Origin: JBGRQB01 sp041725875
GTDB lineage: Bacteria > Bacteroidota > Ignavibacteria > Ignavibacteriales > Melioribacteraceae
Direction of reading: 5' to 3'
DNA: 15,205 nt
Assembly (NCBI GenBank): GCA_041725875.1
Contig: JBGRQB010000104.1
Location: forward strand, 1-15,205
This document shows positions 1 to 7,447 of this stretch, one piece after another (the stretch's first letter is position 1; the number at the start of each line of letters is the position of its first letter). A program made the translations under genes and the position numbers. The notes below the pieces were generated by a model. It was not told the origin of the DNA, did no database searches, and saw only the letters and a program-made list of their open reading frames with translations.

Positions 1-1276
1 AATATATCAAATCACTCCTGAGGTAATTTTTAATAATGATAATCAGGATAATTCGCTGAATCTGGGTCTTGCCATCGAATTTACCAAACGAAACTTTATG
101 GGCGGTGCAAGAAAATTATCCTCCACATTTTCAGTGGCTTCAACAGATCCTCTTAAATTTGTAAAAGATCTTTCCCTTTCCGATAGTTTATACGGATATG
201 CCGATGCCAGAATTGCAATAGAACAACCCACTTTTTTTGGTGAGCCGATAAATACTGTTTATGAAGGTTATTACACAATCAGAAAAAGAAGTGACGAATA
301 TAATACATCTTTATATGGTGGAAAAATAAATCTTAATTTTGATTTGCCCAGGTTTACTTACGTAACTTCATTATCCACCTTTTTGAATTTTGAAAGAGAG
401 AATACAAATTACAAGCGTAACTATCTTCATAAGCGCTTCTTTAATTTTTTCAAAACTGCACAAAATGATTCGACTGATGTAAATAAAGTAGTTAACTATC
501 TTCTTGATACAGGGGGATTTGATAATTCCGAAAGCAGTAATATGTTGTTCGGATTTAACATCGGGATGAACCATACAAACGATTTACAGTTGATGTTTCC
601 AACCAAAGGATTAAATGTTAATTTGCAGATTGAAGGCGGAAATACATTTAATTATATATTGGATAAATTATTTTCATACAAACCGGAAACTCCTGAATAT
701 TTCAAAGTTCAGCTTACTTCCTCTGTTTATTTTCCTTTCTTCAATCTGGAAAGATCAGCATTTGCATTTAAAGTAAGATCAGGAATTATTCACGCGTATA
801 ACGGAAATAAGTTCAAAGTTCCGATAAATCAGCGCTTCTATTCAGGCGGGGCAAACTCCGTAAGAGGATGGAAAGCAAGAGATTTATACTCCAAATCTGA
901 CAGAGATATTACTTTTGAGGACATTGGTGATTTAAGCAGTCAGGATTTTGAACTTATTTTTAATCAGAAAATAGTTCCGGGCGGATTTTTTATGCTGGAA
1001 TTTTCAGCAGAAGCCAGAATTCATCTTTTTGGCGATTTTGGATCGGCATTTTTTGTTGATGCCGGTAATAATTGGGAATCTCCGGGTGAATTCACCTACA
1101 GAAAAATTGCTCTCTCAACCGGTTTTGGCTTCAGATACTACTCTCCGTTTGCTCCAATTCGCGTCGATTTTGGAATAAAACTCTGGGATCCGCAGAGAAA
1201 TCAGAATTTAAGCGACTGGCCGCATTTTTATAATGATGCAGTCAGCATCCAGATAGGAATTGGCGAAGCTTTTTGA
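1..1276 (+). CDS. Omp85/BamA-TamA family outer-membrane barrel protein, 3' part (5' end outside window)
   Basis: The open frame runs from base 2 with no start near the edge and ends at TGA 1274-1276, giving the last 424 residues of a larger protein. The visible part looks like an Omp85-type 16-stranded beta-barrel: alternating polar and aromatic strands, and the motif SGGANSVRGW (about 842-871). This matches the conserved loop-6 VRGF/Y motif that folds back into the barrel of BamA and TamA. The protein ends in a terminal Phe (IQIGIGEAF), the usual C-terminal beta-signal for outer-membrane insertion. Any POTRA domains would lie left of the window. Known members insert or export outer-membrane proteins; whether this is BamA itself or a TamA-like or surface-lipoprotein paralogue cannot be decided from the barrel. 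Family assignment is strong, subfamily open. The 81 bases to yicC show no convincing terminator. Confidence 0.88.
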   Translation, partial: IYQITPEVIFNNDNQDNSLNLGLAIEFTKRNFMGGARKLSSTFSVASTDPLKFVKDLSLSDSLYGYADARIAIEQPTFFGEPINTVYEGYYTIRKRSDEYNTSLYGGKINLNFDLPRFTYVTSLSTFLNFERENTNYKRNYLHKRFFNFFKTAQNDSTDVNKVVNYLLDTGGFDNSESSNMLFGFNIGMNHTNDLQLMFPTKGLNVNLQIEGGNTFNYILDKLFSYKPETPEYFKVQLTSSVYFPFFNLERSAFAFKVRSGIIHAYNGNKFKVPINQRFYSGGANSVRGWKARDLYSKSDRDITFEDIGDLSSQDFELIFNQKIVPGGFFMLEFSAEARIHLFGDFGSAFFVDAGNNWESPGEFTYRKIALSTGFGFRYYSPFAPIRVDFGIKLWDPQRNQNLSDWPHFYNDAVSIQIGIGEAF

Positions 1277-1346
1277 TCAGTCCCATTCACATTTATTTCT
1301 TTATCTAAAGCAGAAAATTAAGTATTTTTAACGATTAAATATTTTT

Positions 1347-1350
1347 GAGG
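1347..1350 (+). promoter_or_regulatory. Ribosome binding site deciding the yicC start
   Basis: GAGG lies 7 bases before ATG 1358. This favours that ATG over the in-frame TTG at 1355, and the resulting N-terminus MISSMTGFG matches the usual YicC beginning. Confidence 0.6.
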
Positions 1351-1357
1351 TTGATTG

Positions 1358-2233
1358 ATGATTTCGAGTATGACTGGTTTTGGCAAAGGTGTTCTTCAAC
1401 TTGATCATGTTATTGCAGAAGTAGAAATAAAAAGTCTTAACAGCAGGTATCTGGATTTAATGGTAAAATTTCCTCGCAGTCTTTCTGACAAGGAACTTGC
1501 CATAAGAGAAATAGTTAAGAATAGAATAAAGCGCGGTAAAGTAAGTGTAAATATTTATCTGAAACGTGAAGGTATTGATAACAGAAACGTTTTTATAGAT
1601 CAGAATGCACTTAAAGAAACCGTGAAGTTATTAAAGGAAATAAAAGATACAACTGAACTTGATACTGAAATTAATTTTGATCATATTCTTTCTTTCCAGC
1701 ATCTTTTCTTTACAGATACAACCGGTGATTCCGAAAAAGAATATCAGCTTGTTCTTGATGCACTTGATAAAGCAATCGATCAGCTTGAAATGATGCGTAA
1801 AAAAGAAGGTGCAGAACTGGAAAAAGATTTGCGTTTGAGAATTTCAAATATCTCAAACACAATTGAAGAAATTGAAGAATTAAGCAAATCTGCGGTTGTA
1901 GATTATTTTAATAAACTGAAAGAAAGAGCAGCGCAGTTAGTTGATGAACTAACAGATTTTGACGACAGATTAAAAGCTGAACTGGCTCTTCTATCTGAAA
2001 AGTATGATATTACCGAAGAAATAGTTCGTTTGAAAAGTCATTGCAAAGTATTTCTCGATACATTAAAAGATAACGATGAGATTGGTCGTAAAATGAATTT
2101 CCTTTGTCAGGAAATGAATCGCGAAGCAAATACAATTAACAGTAAATCAGTTTCTTCTGAAATTTCTTATAAAGGACTTTTCATAAAAGAAGAACTTGAA
2201 AAAATCAGAGAACAGATACAGAATATTGAATAA
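1358..2233 (+). CDS. yicC: YicC family endoribonuclease
   Basis: A 291-residue protein of the usual YicC/YloC length. It opens with the family signature SMTGFGKG (residues 4-11), followed by the YicC N-terminal domain with EIKSLNSRYLD (residues 23-33). The C-terminal DUF1732 domain carries the hallmark QEMNREANTINSKS (about 251-264). Members form oligomeric endoribonucleases reported to act in mRNA and small-RNA turnover; the substrate here is unknown. An acidic helical stretch in the middle (about 140-210) probably forms a coiled coil. It is the first gene of the yicC-gmk-rpoZ-coaBC block, a gene order also found in Firmicutes. Start chosen at ATG 1358 from the GAGG site and N-terminal homology; a TTG one codon upstream is also in frame. 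gmk follows one base after the stop. Confidence 0.93.
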   Translation: MISSMTGFGKGVLQLDHVIAEVEIKSLNSRYLDLMVKFPRSLSDKELAIREIVKNRIKRGKVSVNIYLKREGIDNRNVFIDQNALKETVKLLKEIKDTTELDTEINFDHILSFQHLFFTDTTGDSEKEYQLVLDALDKAIDQLEMMRKKEGAELEKDLRLRISNISNTIEEIEELSKSAVVDYFNKLKERAAQLVDELTDFDDRLKAELALLSEKYDITEEIVRLKSHCKVFLDTLKDNDEIGRKMNFLCQEMNREANTINSKSVSSEISYKGLFIKEELEKIREQIQNIE

Positions 2234-2234
2234 A

Positions 2235-2804
2235 GTGAATAAAAGTAAAGCCAAACTTATTGTTTTTACAGCACCAAGCGGATCAGGAAAAACAACAATT
2301 GCCAGAAGAATTTTGAACGATTATCAAAATTTTGAATTTTCTGTTTCTGCCACTACCCGTGAACGAAGAGAAAACGAAGTTCACGGAAAAGATTACTATT
2401 TTATATCGGAAGAAGATTTTCAAAATAAAATTGAAAATGATGAATTTATAGAATGGGAAAAGTTTTACGATTATCATTACGGAACACTTAAAAGTGTTGT
2501 TGAAGAAAAACTTAAAAACGGCATTTCCGTTATTTTTGATATTGATGTAAAAGGCGCTGTTAATATTAAAAAATATTATCCTGAAGATTCTGTGGTTATA
2601 TTTGTAATGCCTCCGAGTCTGGAAGAATTAAAAAAACGGTTAACCGAAAGAAAAACCGAAAGTGATGAAGATTTTAAAAAACGTATAGACAGAGCCGAAA
2701 TGGAACTCACTTATAACGATAAGTTTGATTATAAAGTGATAAATGAGGTTCTTGATGATGCAGTTGTACAAGTTAAAGAAATTATTGATAATAATATAAA
2801 TTAG
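2235..2804 (+). CDS. gmk: Guanylate kinase
   Basis: Transfers phosphate from ATP to GMP (or dGMP), giving GDP in the cytoplasmic purine pathway. With the GTG start at 2235 the protein has 189 residues. It shows the P-loop PSGSGKTT (14-21), the GMP-binding segment TTRERRENEVHGKDYYFI (40-57), FIEWEKFYDYHYGT (71-84) and FDIDVKGAVNIK (101-112). The lid region has arginines in RLTERKTESDEDFKKR (135-150). All expected kinase elements are present. The frame is open further upstream, with TTG at 2196 (38 bases inside yicC) and TTG at 2226. GTG 2235 is preferred because it lies just after the yicC stop and leaves the usual short N-terminus before the P-loop, but no clear Shine-Dalgarno supports any choice. 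Product certain, exact start uncertain. Confidence 0.93.
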   Translation: MNKSKAKLIVFTAPSGSGKTTIARRILNDYQNFEFSVSATTRERRENEVHGKDYYFISEEDFQNKIENDEFIEWEKFYDYHYGTLKSVVEEKLKNGISVIFDIDVKGAVNIKKYYPEDSVVIFVMPPSLEELKKRLTERKTESDEDFKKRIDRAEMELTYNDKFDYKVINEVLDDAVVQVKEIIDNNIN

Positions 2805-2807
2805 GAG
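2803..2807 (+). promoter_or_regulatory. Strong ribosome binding site of rpoZ
   Basis: AGGAG overlaps the gmk stop codon TAG (2802-2804) and lies 5 bases before ATG 2813. It is the clearest Shine-Dalgarno in the left operon, so rpoZ may be translated more strongly than its neighbours. Confidence 0.6.
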
Positions 2808-2812
2808 AAAGT

Positions 2813-3118
2813 ATGGAATTCAAACCATCTGATCTGAAAAAGATTGATGACAGAGCCAGCAATATTTATGAAGCTATTATTGCTGTGGGTAAAAAAGCTC
2901 GTCAGGTTAATGAAGAGTGGAGACTTGAATATAATACTATGCTAAATACCATGAATCCTGATGGCATTGAAGATGAATTTGATGATAAAGCAAATTCTGA
3001 CAAACTTGAAATTTCAAAAGAATTCGACAAAAGAAAAAAACCACATCTTTTTGCTTTAGACAAATTTATGGGTGAAGGTGTGCAATACAGATATAAAGAA
3101 GAAGCTGAAGAAAAATAA
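2813..3118 (+). CDS. rpoZ: RNA polymerase omega subunit (Bacteroidota/Chlorobi-type)
   Basis: A 101-residue acidic protein. The N-terminal region KKIDDRASNIYEAIIAVGKKARQVN (quoted in parts: DDRASNIYEAI at 12-22, KKARQVN at 27-33) fits the conserved omega/RPB6 helix with its SNxYEAxxxxxKxARQxN pattern. The C-terminal part KKPHLFALDKFMGEGVQYRY (75-94) fits the form seen in Bacteroidota and Chlorobi. Omega helps beta' fold and join the core polymerase. A variable acidic stretch (about 48-70) separates the two conserved parts. The position between gmk and coaBC is the classical location of rpoZ, which strengthens a call that would be weaker from sequence alone. Its stop codon TAA abuts the coaBC ATG with no spacing, so the two genes are likely translationally coupled. 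Confidence 0.85.
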   Translation: MEFKPSDLKKIDDRASNIYEAIIAVGKKARQVNEEWRLEYNTMLNTMNPDGIEDEFDDKANSDKLEISKEFDKRKKPHLFALDKFMGEGVQYRYKEEAEEK

Positions 3119-4330
3119 ATGTCGGCTGATTCCATAAAAGGGAAAAAAATTATAGTAGGTGTTACAGGCGGCATTGCCGCTTATAAGACCTGTTTACTTG
3201 TAAGACAATTAATCAGAAGAGGTGCTGATGTAAGAGTTGTTATGTCTCCTTCGGCACTCGGGTTTATTGCTCCTCTTACTTTTTCCACTCTTACGGGAAA
3301 TGATGTAATTGTTAAAAACCTTCCCGCTTCCCAGGAAAATGGAACAGATATGAAAGCCTGGCACATCGAATATGGCTTGTGGGCCGATTTGATGATTATT
3401 GCCCCAGCAACTGTTAATACTCTTGCAAAAATCAGAATGGGAATGGCTGATAATGCTCTTACAATGGTTGTGTCAGCTCTCCGTGCTCCGCTTCTTATTG
3501 CGCCGGCTGCCGATGTTGATATGTACCATAAACCGGCGAACATTGATAATATCAATGTGCTGGAAAAAAGAGGCGCTTTTATTGTACACGCAGAAAGTGG
3601 ATTTCTTGCAAGTGGTCTGGAAGGCTGTGGACGAATGGCAGATCCGGAAAAAATTGTTGACTCAGCCGAGCTTGTTCTTTCCAATATCGATAAAGATTTT
3701 AAAGGAAAGAAAATTCTTGTTACTGCTGGACCAACATACGAAGATATCGATCCTGTCAGATTTATCGGAAATCGTTCTTCCGGTAAAATGGGAATTGAAC
3801 TGGCCAAAGCAGCGTTTCTTCGCGGAGCAGAAGTTAAATTAATTTGCGGTCCTTCATCAGAAGAAATTTATCAGGAAGTTGAAAGAATTGATGTCAGATC
3901 AGCTTCTGAAATGCAAGAAGCTGTTAATCAGGAATTGGCTGAAAGCGACATATTAATTATGTCTGCCGCTGTTGCCGATTACAAACCGGCTGACCCAAAA
4001 GATAAAAAAATTAAAAAAGAAGAAAATTTAACTTCTATAGAATTAACAGAAAATCAAGATATTTTAGCAAATATCAAAAAGGAAAACAAAGTAGTTGTCG
4101 GCTTTGCACTTGAGACAGATTTTGAATTTGAGAATGCGCAAAAGAAACTTAAAAAGAAAAATCTGGATATGATTGTTCTTAATTCTCTTAAAGAAGAAGG
4201 TGCAGGTTTTGAGTTTGATACAAACAAAATTACAATCTTAAATAAAGATGGCAATAAATCAGATTTTCCTTTGCAAAGTAAGTTTCAGACTGCAAATTGC
4301 ATCCTTTCGGAATTAAATAAAATTATTTAG
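3119..4330 (+). CDS. coaBC: Bifunctional phosphopantothenoylcysteine decarboxylase / phosphopantothenate-cysteine ligase
   Basis: A 403-residue CoaBC that makes 4'-phosphopantetheine from 4'-phosphopantothenate and cysteine in coenzyme A synthesis. The N-terminal FMN decarboxylase domain (about 8-185) has GVTGGIAAYK (14-23), the catalytic-type His82 in WHIEYGLWADL, and PATVNT (96-101), equivalent to the PASANT motif. The next two motifs are divergent: PAADVDMY (129-136) stands where PxMNxxMW is usual, and ASGLEGCGRM (164-173) has Ser where Escherichia coli has the clamp Cys. The C-terminal ligase domain (about 195-403) has TAGPT (202-206), DPVRFIGNRSSGKMG (211-225), SAAVADYKP (282-290), KIKK (297-300), VGFALETD (328-335) and NLDMIVLN (348-355). 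Related Bacteroidota proteins, as I recall them, also show Asp and Ser at these places, so activity is likely retained. Confidence 0.95.
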   Translation: MSADSIKGKKIIVGVTGGIAAYKTCLLVRQLIRRGADVRVVMSPSALGFIAPLTFSTLTGNDVIVKNLPASQENGTDMKAWHIEYGLWADLMIIAPATVNTLAKIRMGMADNALTMVVSALRAPLLIAPAADVDMYHKPANIDNINVLEKRGAFIVHAESGFLASGLEGCGRMADPEKIVDSAELVLSNIDKDFKGKKILVTAGPTYEDIDPVRFIGNRSSGKMGIELAKAAFLRGAEVKLICGPSSEEIYQEVERIDVRSASEMQEAVNQELAESDILIMSAAVADYKPADPKDKKIKKEENLTSIELTENQDILANIKKENKVVVGFALETDFEFENAQKKLKKKNLDMIVLNSLKEEGAGFEFDTNKITILNKDGNKSDFPLQSKFQTANCILSELNKII

Positions 4331-4335
4331 CCAGC

Positions 4336-5121
4336 GTGACTATAAAAAACTTATTAATAGAAGCATTAAAAGATCAGCAGGAAATTTTTGGCAACGATCT
4401 TTTGGAAAACATTCAGGTGAATGTTGCAACTCCTGAAAGCAAATCTCCGCAAACTGCAAATGAAAGAGAACCCGGTATAAAGATAAATCTTTTTGAAACC
4501 ACGAAAGAAAAACCGGTTCAAAGCAAACCTGTAATTAAAATTGACGGCGAATTTAACAAAACTTCAACGCTTGAAGAGCTGAACTCTGCAATCTCCGAAT
4601 GTATGAATTGCAACCTTGGCGAAACAAGAAAGAATTTTGTTTTCGGAGTCGGAAATCCGAGCGCAACTGCTATGCTTATTGGCGAAGCGCCTGGCGCAGA
4701 TGAGGATGAACAGGGTGAACCATTTGTAGGCAGAGCAGGAATATTGCTTAATGATATTATTAAGGCAATAAAGTTTAAGAGAGAAGAAATCTATATTGCC
4801 AACATTCTTAAATGTCGCCCGCCGGGCAACAGAAACCCTTCTTCATCCGAAATGATAACTTGTATGCCTTATCTTTTCAAACAAATAGAATTGATTAATC
4901 CAAAAATTATATTATGTTTGGGAAAGGTAGCCGCAAACGGCTTGCTTAATAACAACGAAAGTTTATCAAAAATGCGCGGACAAGTATTCGATTTTAACAA
5001 CAGAAAACTTATGGTTACTTATCACCCTGCAGCGTTGCTCAGAAATCCTAACTGGAAAAGAGGTTGCTGGGAAGATGTACAGAAATTCAGGAAATTACAT
5101 GACGAATTGGTAACAGGATAA
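4336..5121 (+). CDS. Family 4 uracil-DNA glycosylase with [4Fe-4S] cluster
   Basis: Removes uracil from DNA, leaving an abasic site. The core has motif GEAPGADEDEQGEPFVGRAG (116-135) and the second motif HPAALLRNP (230-238), both diagnostic of family 4 (UDGa, also annotated as SPO1 DNA polymerase-related). Four cysteines at 89, 92, 160 and 176 match the spacing of the iron-sulphur ligands in the Thermus thermophilus enzyme. The 85 residues before Cys89 are a low-complexity, probably flexible extension, longer than in minimal thermophilic members, with a short hydrophobic KINLF segment (49-53). It starts at GTG 4336, five bases after coaBC, with no good Shine-Dalgarno, so coupling to coaBC is likely. 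It is two bases from dnaB, which suggests co-expression with replication. Family call is strong; start is the only one fitting the gap. Confidence 0.9.
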   Translation: MTIKNLLIEALKDQQEIFGNDLLENIQVNVATPESKSPQTANEREPGIKINLFETTKEKPVQSKPVIKIDGEFNKTSTLEELNSAISECMNCNLGETRKNFVFGVGNPSATAMLIGEAPGADEDEQGEPFVGRAGILLNDIIKAIKFKREEIYIANILKCRPPGNRNPSSSEMITCMPYLFKQIELINPKIILCLGKVAANGLLNNNESLSKMRGQVFDFNNRKLMVTYHPAALLRNPNWKRGCWEDVQKFRKLHDELVTG

Positions 5122-5123
5122 TT

Positions 5124-6593
5124 ATGACTGGAATGGACAATAATTACGCACAAGGCTTAAGCGAAGTGCAAAATAATTCAAAAAAACCACCTGCGGTTCC
5201 CGATATTGAATTTAATGTTATCGGTGCTATGCTGCTGGAAAATGAAGCAATCCCAAAGGTTGTAGAAATTTTAAAACCGGATTGTTTTTTCGATCCAAAG
5301 CACAGAGTGATTTTTGAATCAGTAATTAAGCTTTTTGAAAATAATGAACCTGTTGATACTGTTACACTTTATGAAGAATTGCACAAAGCGGGAAAACTGG
5401 AAGCAAGTGGCGGAGCTTCGTACATTAGTAAATTGTCGCAAGATGTTTCATCTGCAGCAAATGTAGATTTTCACGCTAAAATTATTTTAGAAAAATGGAT
5501 TCTCAGAAAACTTATAAATACAACTACTGATATTGCAACTTCTGCTTATACCGGTAGTGAAGATGTTTTTGATTTGCTCGATACTGCCGAATCAAAAATA
5601 TTTCAAATCACTGAAGGTGGATTCAAAGAATCTTACACTTCAATGGATAAAGCAGTTCGCGAAGCAATTGAACATATCGAATCTATTCACGGAAATGATA
5701 TGTCGAAAAATGCTGTACCAAGCGGATTAATGGAACTTGATGATATCCTTGGCGGTTTTCAGAAAACTGACTTACTTATCGTTGCCGCTCGTCCCGCAAT
5801 GGGTAAAACTGCATTTTCATTGTCAGTTGCAAGAAATGCCGCGGTTGATCATAAAATCGGGGTTGCATATTTTAGTCTGGAGATGGCAACTTTGCAGTTG
5901 GTAACAAGACTTATCTGTTCCGAGGCACGTATTGATGCACACAGTGTTCGTACCGGTACGTTTAAGGCCGAGGATGGACCAAGAATAAGCAGAACCGCAC
6001 ATAAACTTAGTGAAGCACCTATCTTTATTGATGATACTCCCGGACAAACAGTGCTTGAAATCAGAGCAAAATGTAGAAGATTAAAGGCTGAAAGAGATAT
6101 TGGTCTGGTTGTAATTGACTACCTTCAGCTTATGTCAGGCGGTTCAAATATGGAGAGTCGCGAGCGTGAAATTTCCACAATCTCACGATCACTTAAAGGT
6201 ATGGCAAAAGAACTTAATGTTCCGGTAATCGCACTTTCCCAGCTTAACAGGGCAGTGGAAAGTAGAAATGATAAACGCCCGATGCTTTCCGATCTTCGTG
6301 AATCTGGTTCTATTGAGCAGGATGCGGATAACGTTCTTTTCTTATACAGACCCGAAGCATACGGAATTATGGCTGATGCTGATGGTAACCCGACAGAAGG
6401 TACTGCGGAAATCATTGTGGCAAAACAGAGAAACGGCCCTACAGGAACTGCCAAAACCAGATTTATCAAAGAATATGCGCGTTATGATAATCTTGATATT
6501 TTCCATAATGAAGCAGCATATCAGGGCTCACCTGAACAACAGCAGGCAGCTCCACCTCCGCCTCCTCCGGCTGATGAGGACTTCCCGATATGA
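5124..6593 (+). CDS. dnaB: Replicative DNA helicase DnaB
   Basis: The ring-shaped 5'-3' helicase that unwinds DNA at the replication fork; 489 residues. The N-terminal domain (about 24-125, NVIGAMLLEN and FFDPKHRVIFE) binds primase in known DnaB. A linker follows, then the RecA-like ATPase: GLMELDDILGGF (201-212), Walker A AARPAMGKTAF (221-231), YFSLEM (249-254), Walker B LVVIDYLQLMSG (328-339), ALSQLNRAVE (370-379), DLRESGSIEQDADNVLFLYR (390-409) and KQRNGPTG (434-441). There is no intein. The tail EQQQAAPPPPPPADEDFPI (471-489) is Gln/Pro-rich and ends in an acidic-hydrophobic tip. ATG 5124 is supported by AGGA at 5115-5118; an in-frame ATG at 5133 is also possible. The stop overlaps the next start as ATGA. 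Confidence 0.96.
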   Translation: MTGMDNNYAQGLSEVQNNSKKPPAVPDIEFNVIGAMLLENEAIPKVVEILKPDCFFDPKHRVIFESVIKLFENNEPVDTVTLYEELHKAGKLEASGGASYISKLSQDVSSAANVDFHAKIILEKWILRKLINTTTDIATSAYTGSEDVFDLLDTAESKIFQITEGGFKESYTSMDKAVREAIEHIESIHGNDMSKNAVPSGLMELDDILGGFQKTDLLIVAARPAMGKTAFSLSVARNAAVDHKIGVAYFSLEMATLQLVTRLICSEARIDAHSVRTGTFKAEDGPRISRTAHKLSEAPIFIDDTPGQTVLEIRAKCRRLKAERDIGLVVIDYLQLMSGGSNMESREREISTISRSLKGMAKELNVPVIALSQLNRAVESRNDKRPMLSDLRESGSIEQDADNVLFLYRPEAYGIMADADGNPTEGTAEIIVAKQRNGPTGTAKTRFIKEYARYDNLDIFHNEAAYQGSPEQQQAAPPPPPPADEDFPI

Positions 6594-7441
6594 TAAAACT
6601 TCTTTTTGCTTTTATATTATCCGGAATTTTGTTTGGTCAATCTGTTCATACAGATGAAGATGTACGAATCTGCAATCAAAAATTTGTGCTTGCAAATTCT
6701 CTTGATTTGAAAGAAAAACCGATTAATAAAATCTTTACGGAAATTGCAAAAAGTTTTATCGGAATTGAATACGCAGCAAACACATTACAAAATGAAAATA
6801 AAGAAGAATTACGAATTCATTTAACCGGACTCGATTGTTACACATTTGTCGAAGCTGCTTTGGTTTTTTCAAGAAATATAAAAAGAAGTAAAACCGGCTT
6901 TTCTGATTTTGAATCTGAACTTGAAAATGTAAGATATCGTAATGGAAAACTTGGAGATTATACTTCCAGACTTCATTATTTTTCTGACTGGCTGTTTGAA
7001 ATGGACAAGAGAGAAATTATTGATCTTGTAACAAAAGATATTGGCGGAGAAAAATATGAAAAGCGAATTAACTTTATGTCAGCTCACCCTCAATATTATA
7101 AAGAGTTAAAAAATAATCCTGTTTTTGTAAAAAAGATGTCTGTTATTGAAAATGAAATGAACAAAAGAAATTATTTTTACATTAATCAGTTAGATATCGA
7201 AAAAAATGAAAGCAAACTAAAAAGTGGTGATATAATAGGAATTACCACAAGCATTAAAGGACTCGATATTTCGCACGTTGGAATAGCTGTTAAAATGAGT
7301 GACGACAGAATTCATTTTTTACACGCTCCGGTTTCCGGTAAAAAAATACAAATCACAAAACTGCCTCTTTCAGATTATATTAAGAAAAACAAGAAACAGA
7401 TCGGAATTATGGTCGGGCGAATAAGAGAGATTAAAAAATAA
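6590..7441 (+). CDS. DUF1460 family secreted N-acetylmuramoyl-L-alanine amidase-like protein
   Basis: A 283-residue protein with an N-terminal signal peptide (MIKLLFAFILSGILFGQS, probable cleavage near residue 18; no lipobox cysteine), so it should act in the periplasm. The core matches DUF1460, an NlpC/P60-like cysteine-hydrolase fold: LTGLDCYTFVE with candidate nucleophile Cys83, and DISHVGIAVK with candidate His229, then FLHAPVSG (243-250). Structural members of the family are annotated as amidase-like, suggesting peptidoglycan cleavage or recycling, but I know of no firm biochemical role, so the substrate is inference. ATG 6590 overlaps the dnaB stop by four bases, indicating translational coupling to dnaB, an unexpected partner for a cell-wall enzyme. 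Its stop lies six bases from the aroC stop on the other strand. Confidence 0.8.
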   Translation: MIKLLFAFILSGILFGQSVHTDEDVRICNQKFVLANSLDLKEKPINKIFTEIAKSFIGIEYAANTLQNENKEELRIHLTGLDCYTFVEAALVFSRNIKRSKTGFSDFESELENVRYRNGKLGDYTSRLHYFSDWLFEMDKREIIDLVTKDIGGEKYEKRINFMSAHPQYYKELKNNPVFVKKMSVIENEMNKRNYFYINQLDIEKNESKLKSGDIIGITTSIKGLDISHVGIAVKMSDDRIHFLHAPVSGKKIQITKLPLSDYIKKNKKQIGIMVGRIREIKK

Positions 7442-7447
7442 TTTCTT

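Noticed and set aside
1340..1347. TATTTTTG, a perfect TAnnTTTG match just before yicC
   Set aside because: It would place the transcription start within a few bases of the ATG and cut off the GAGG ribosome site, and no -33 box lies upstream. Probably chance in an AT-rich gap.
3181..3807. A 208-codon open frame on the minus strand inside coaBC, and a 147-codon plus-strand frame at 3399-3842
   Set aside because: Both lie entirely over the conserved coaBC coding sequence in other frames, show no recognisable motif, and are compositional shadows of it.
6125..6469. A 114-codon minus-strand open frame inside dnaB
   Set aside because: It overlaps the conserved ATPase domain of dnaB and has no motif or separate regulatory signals.
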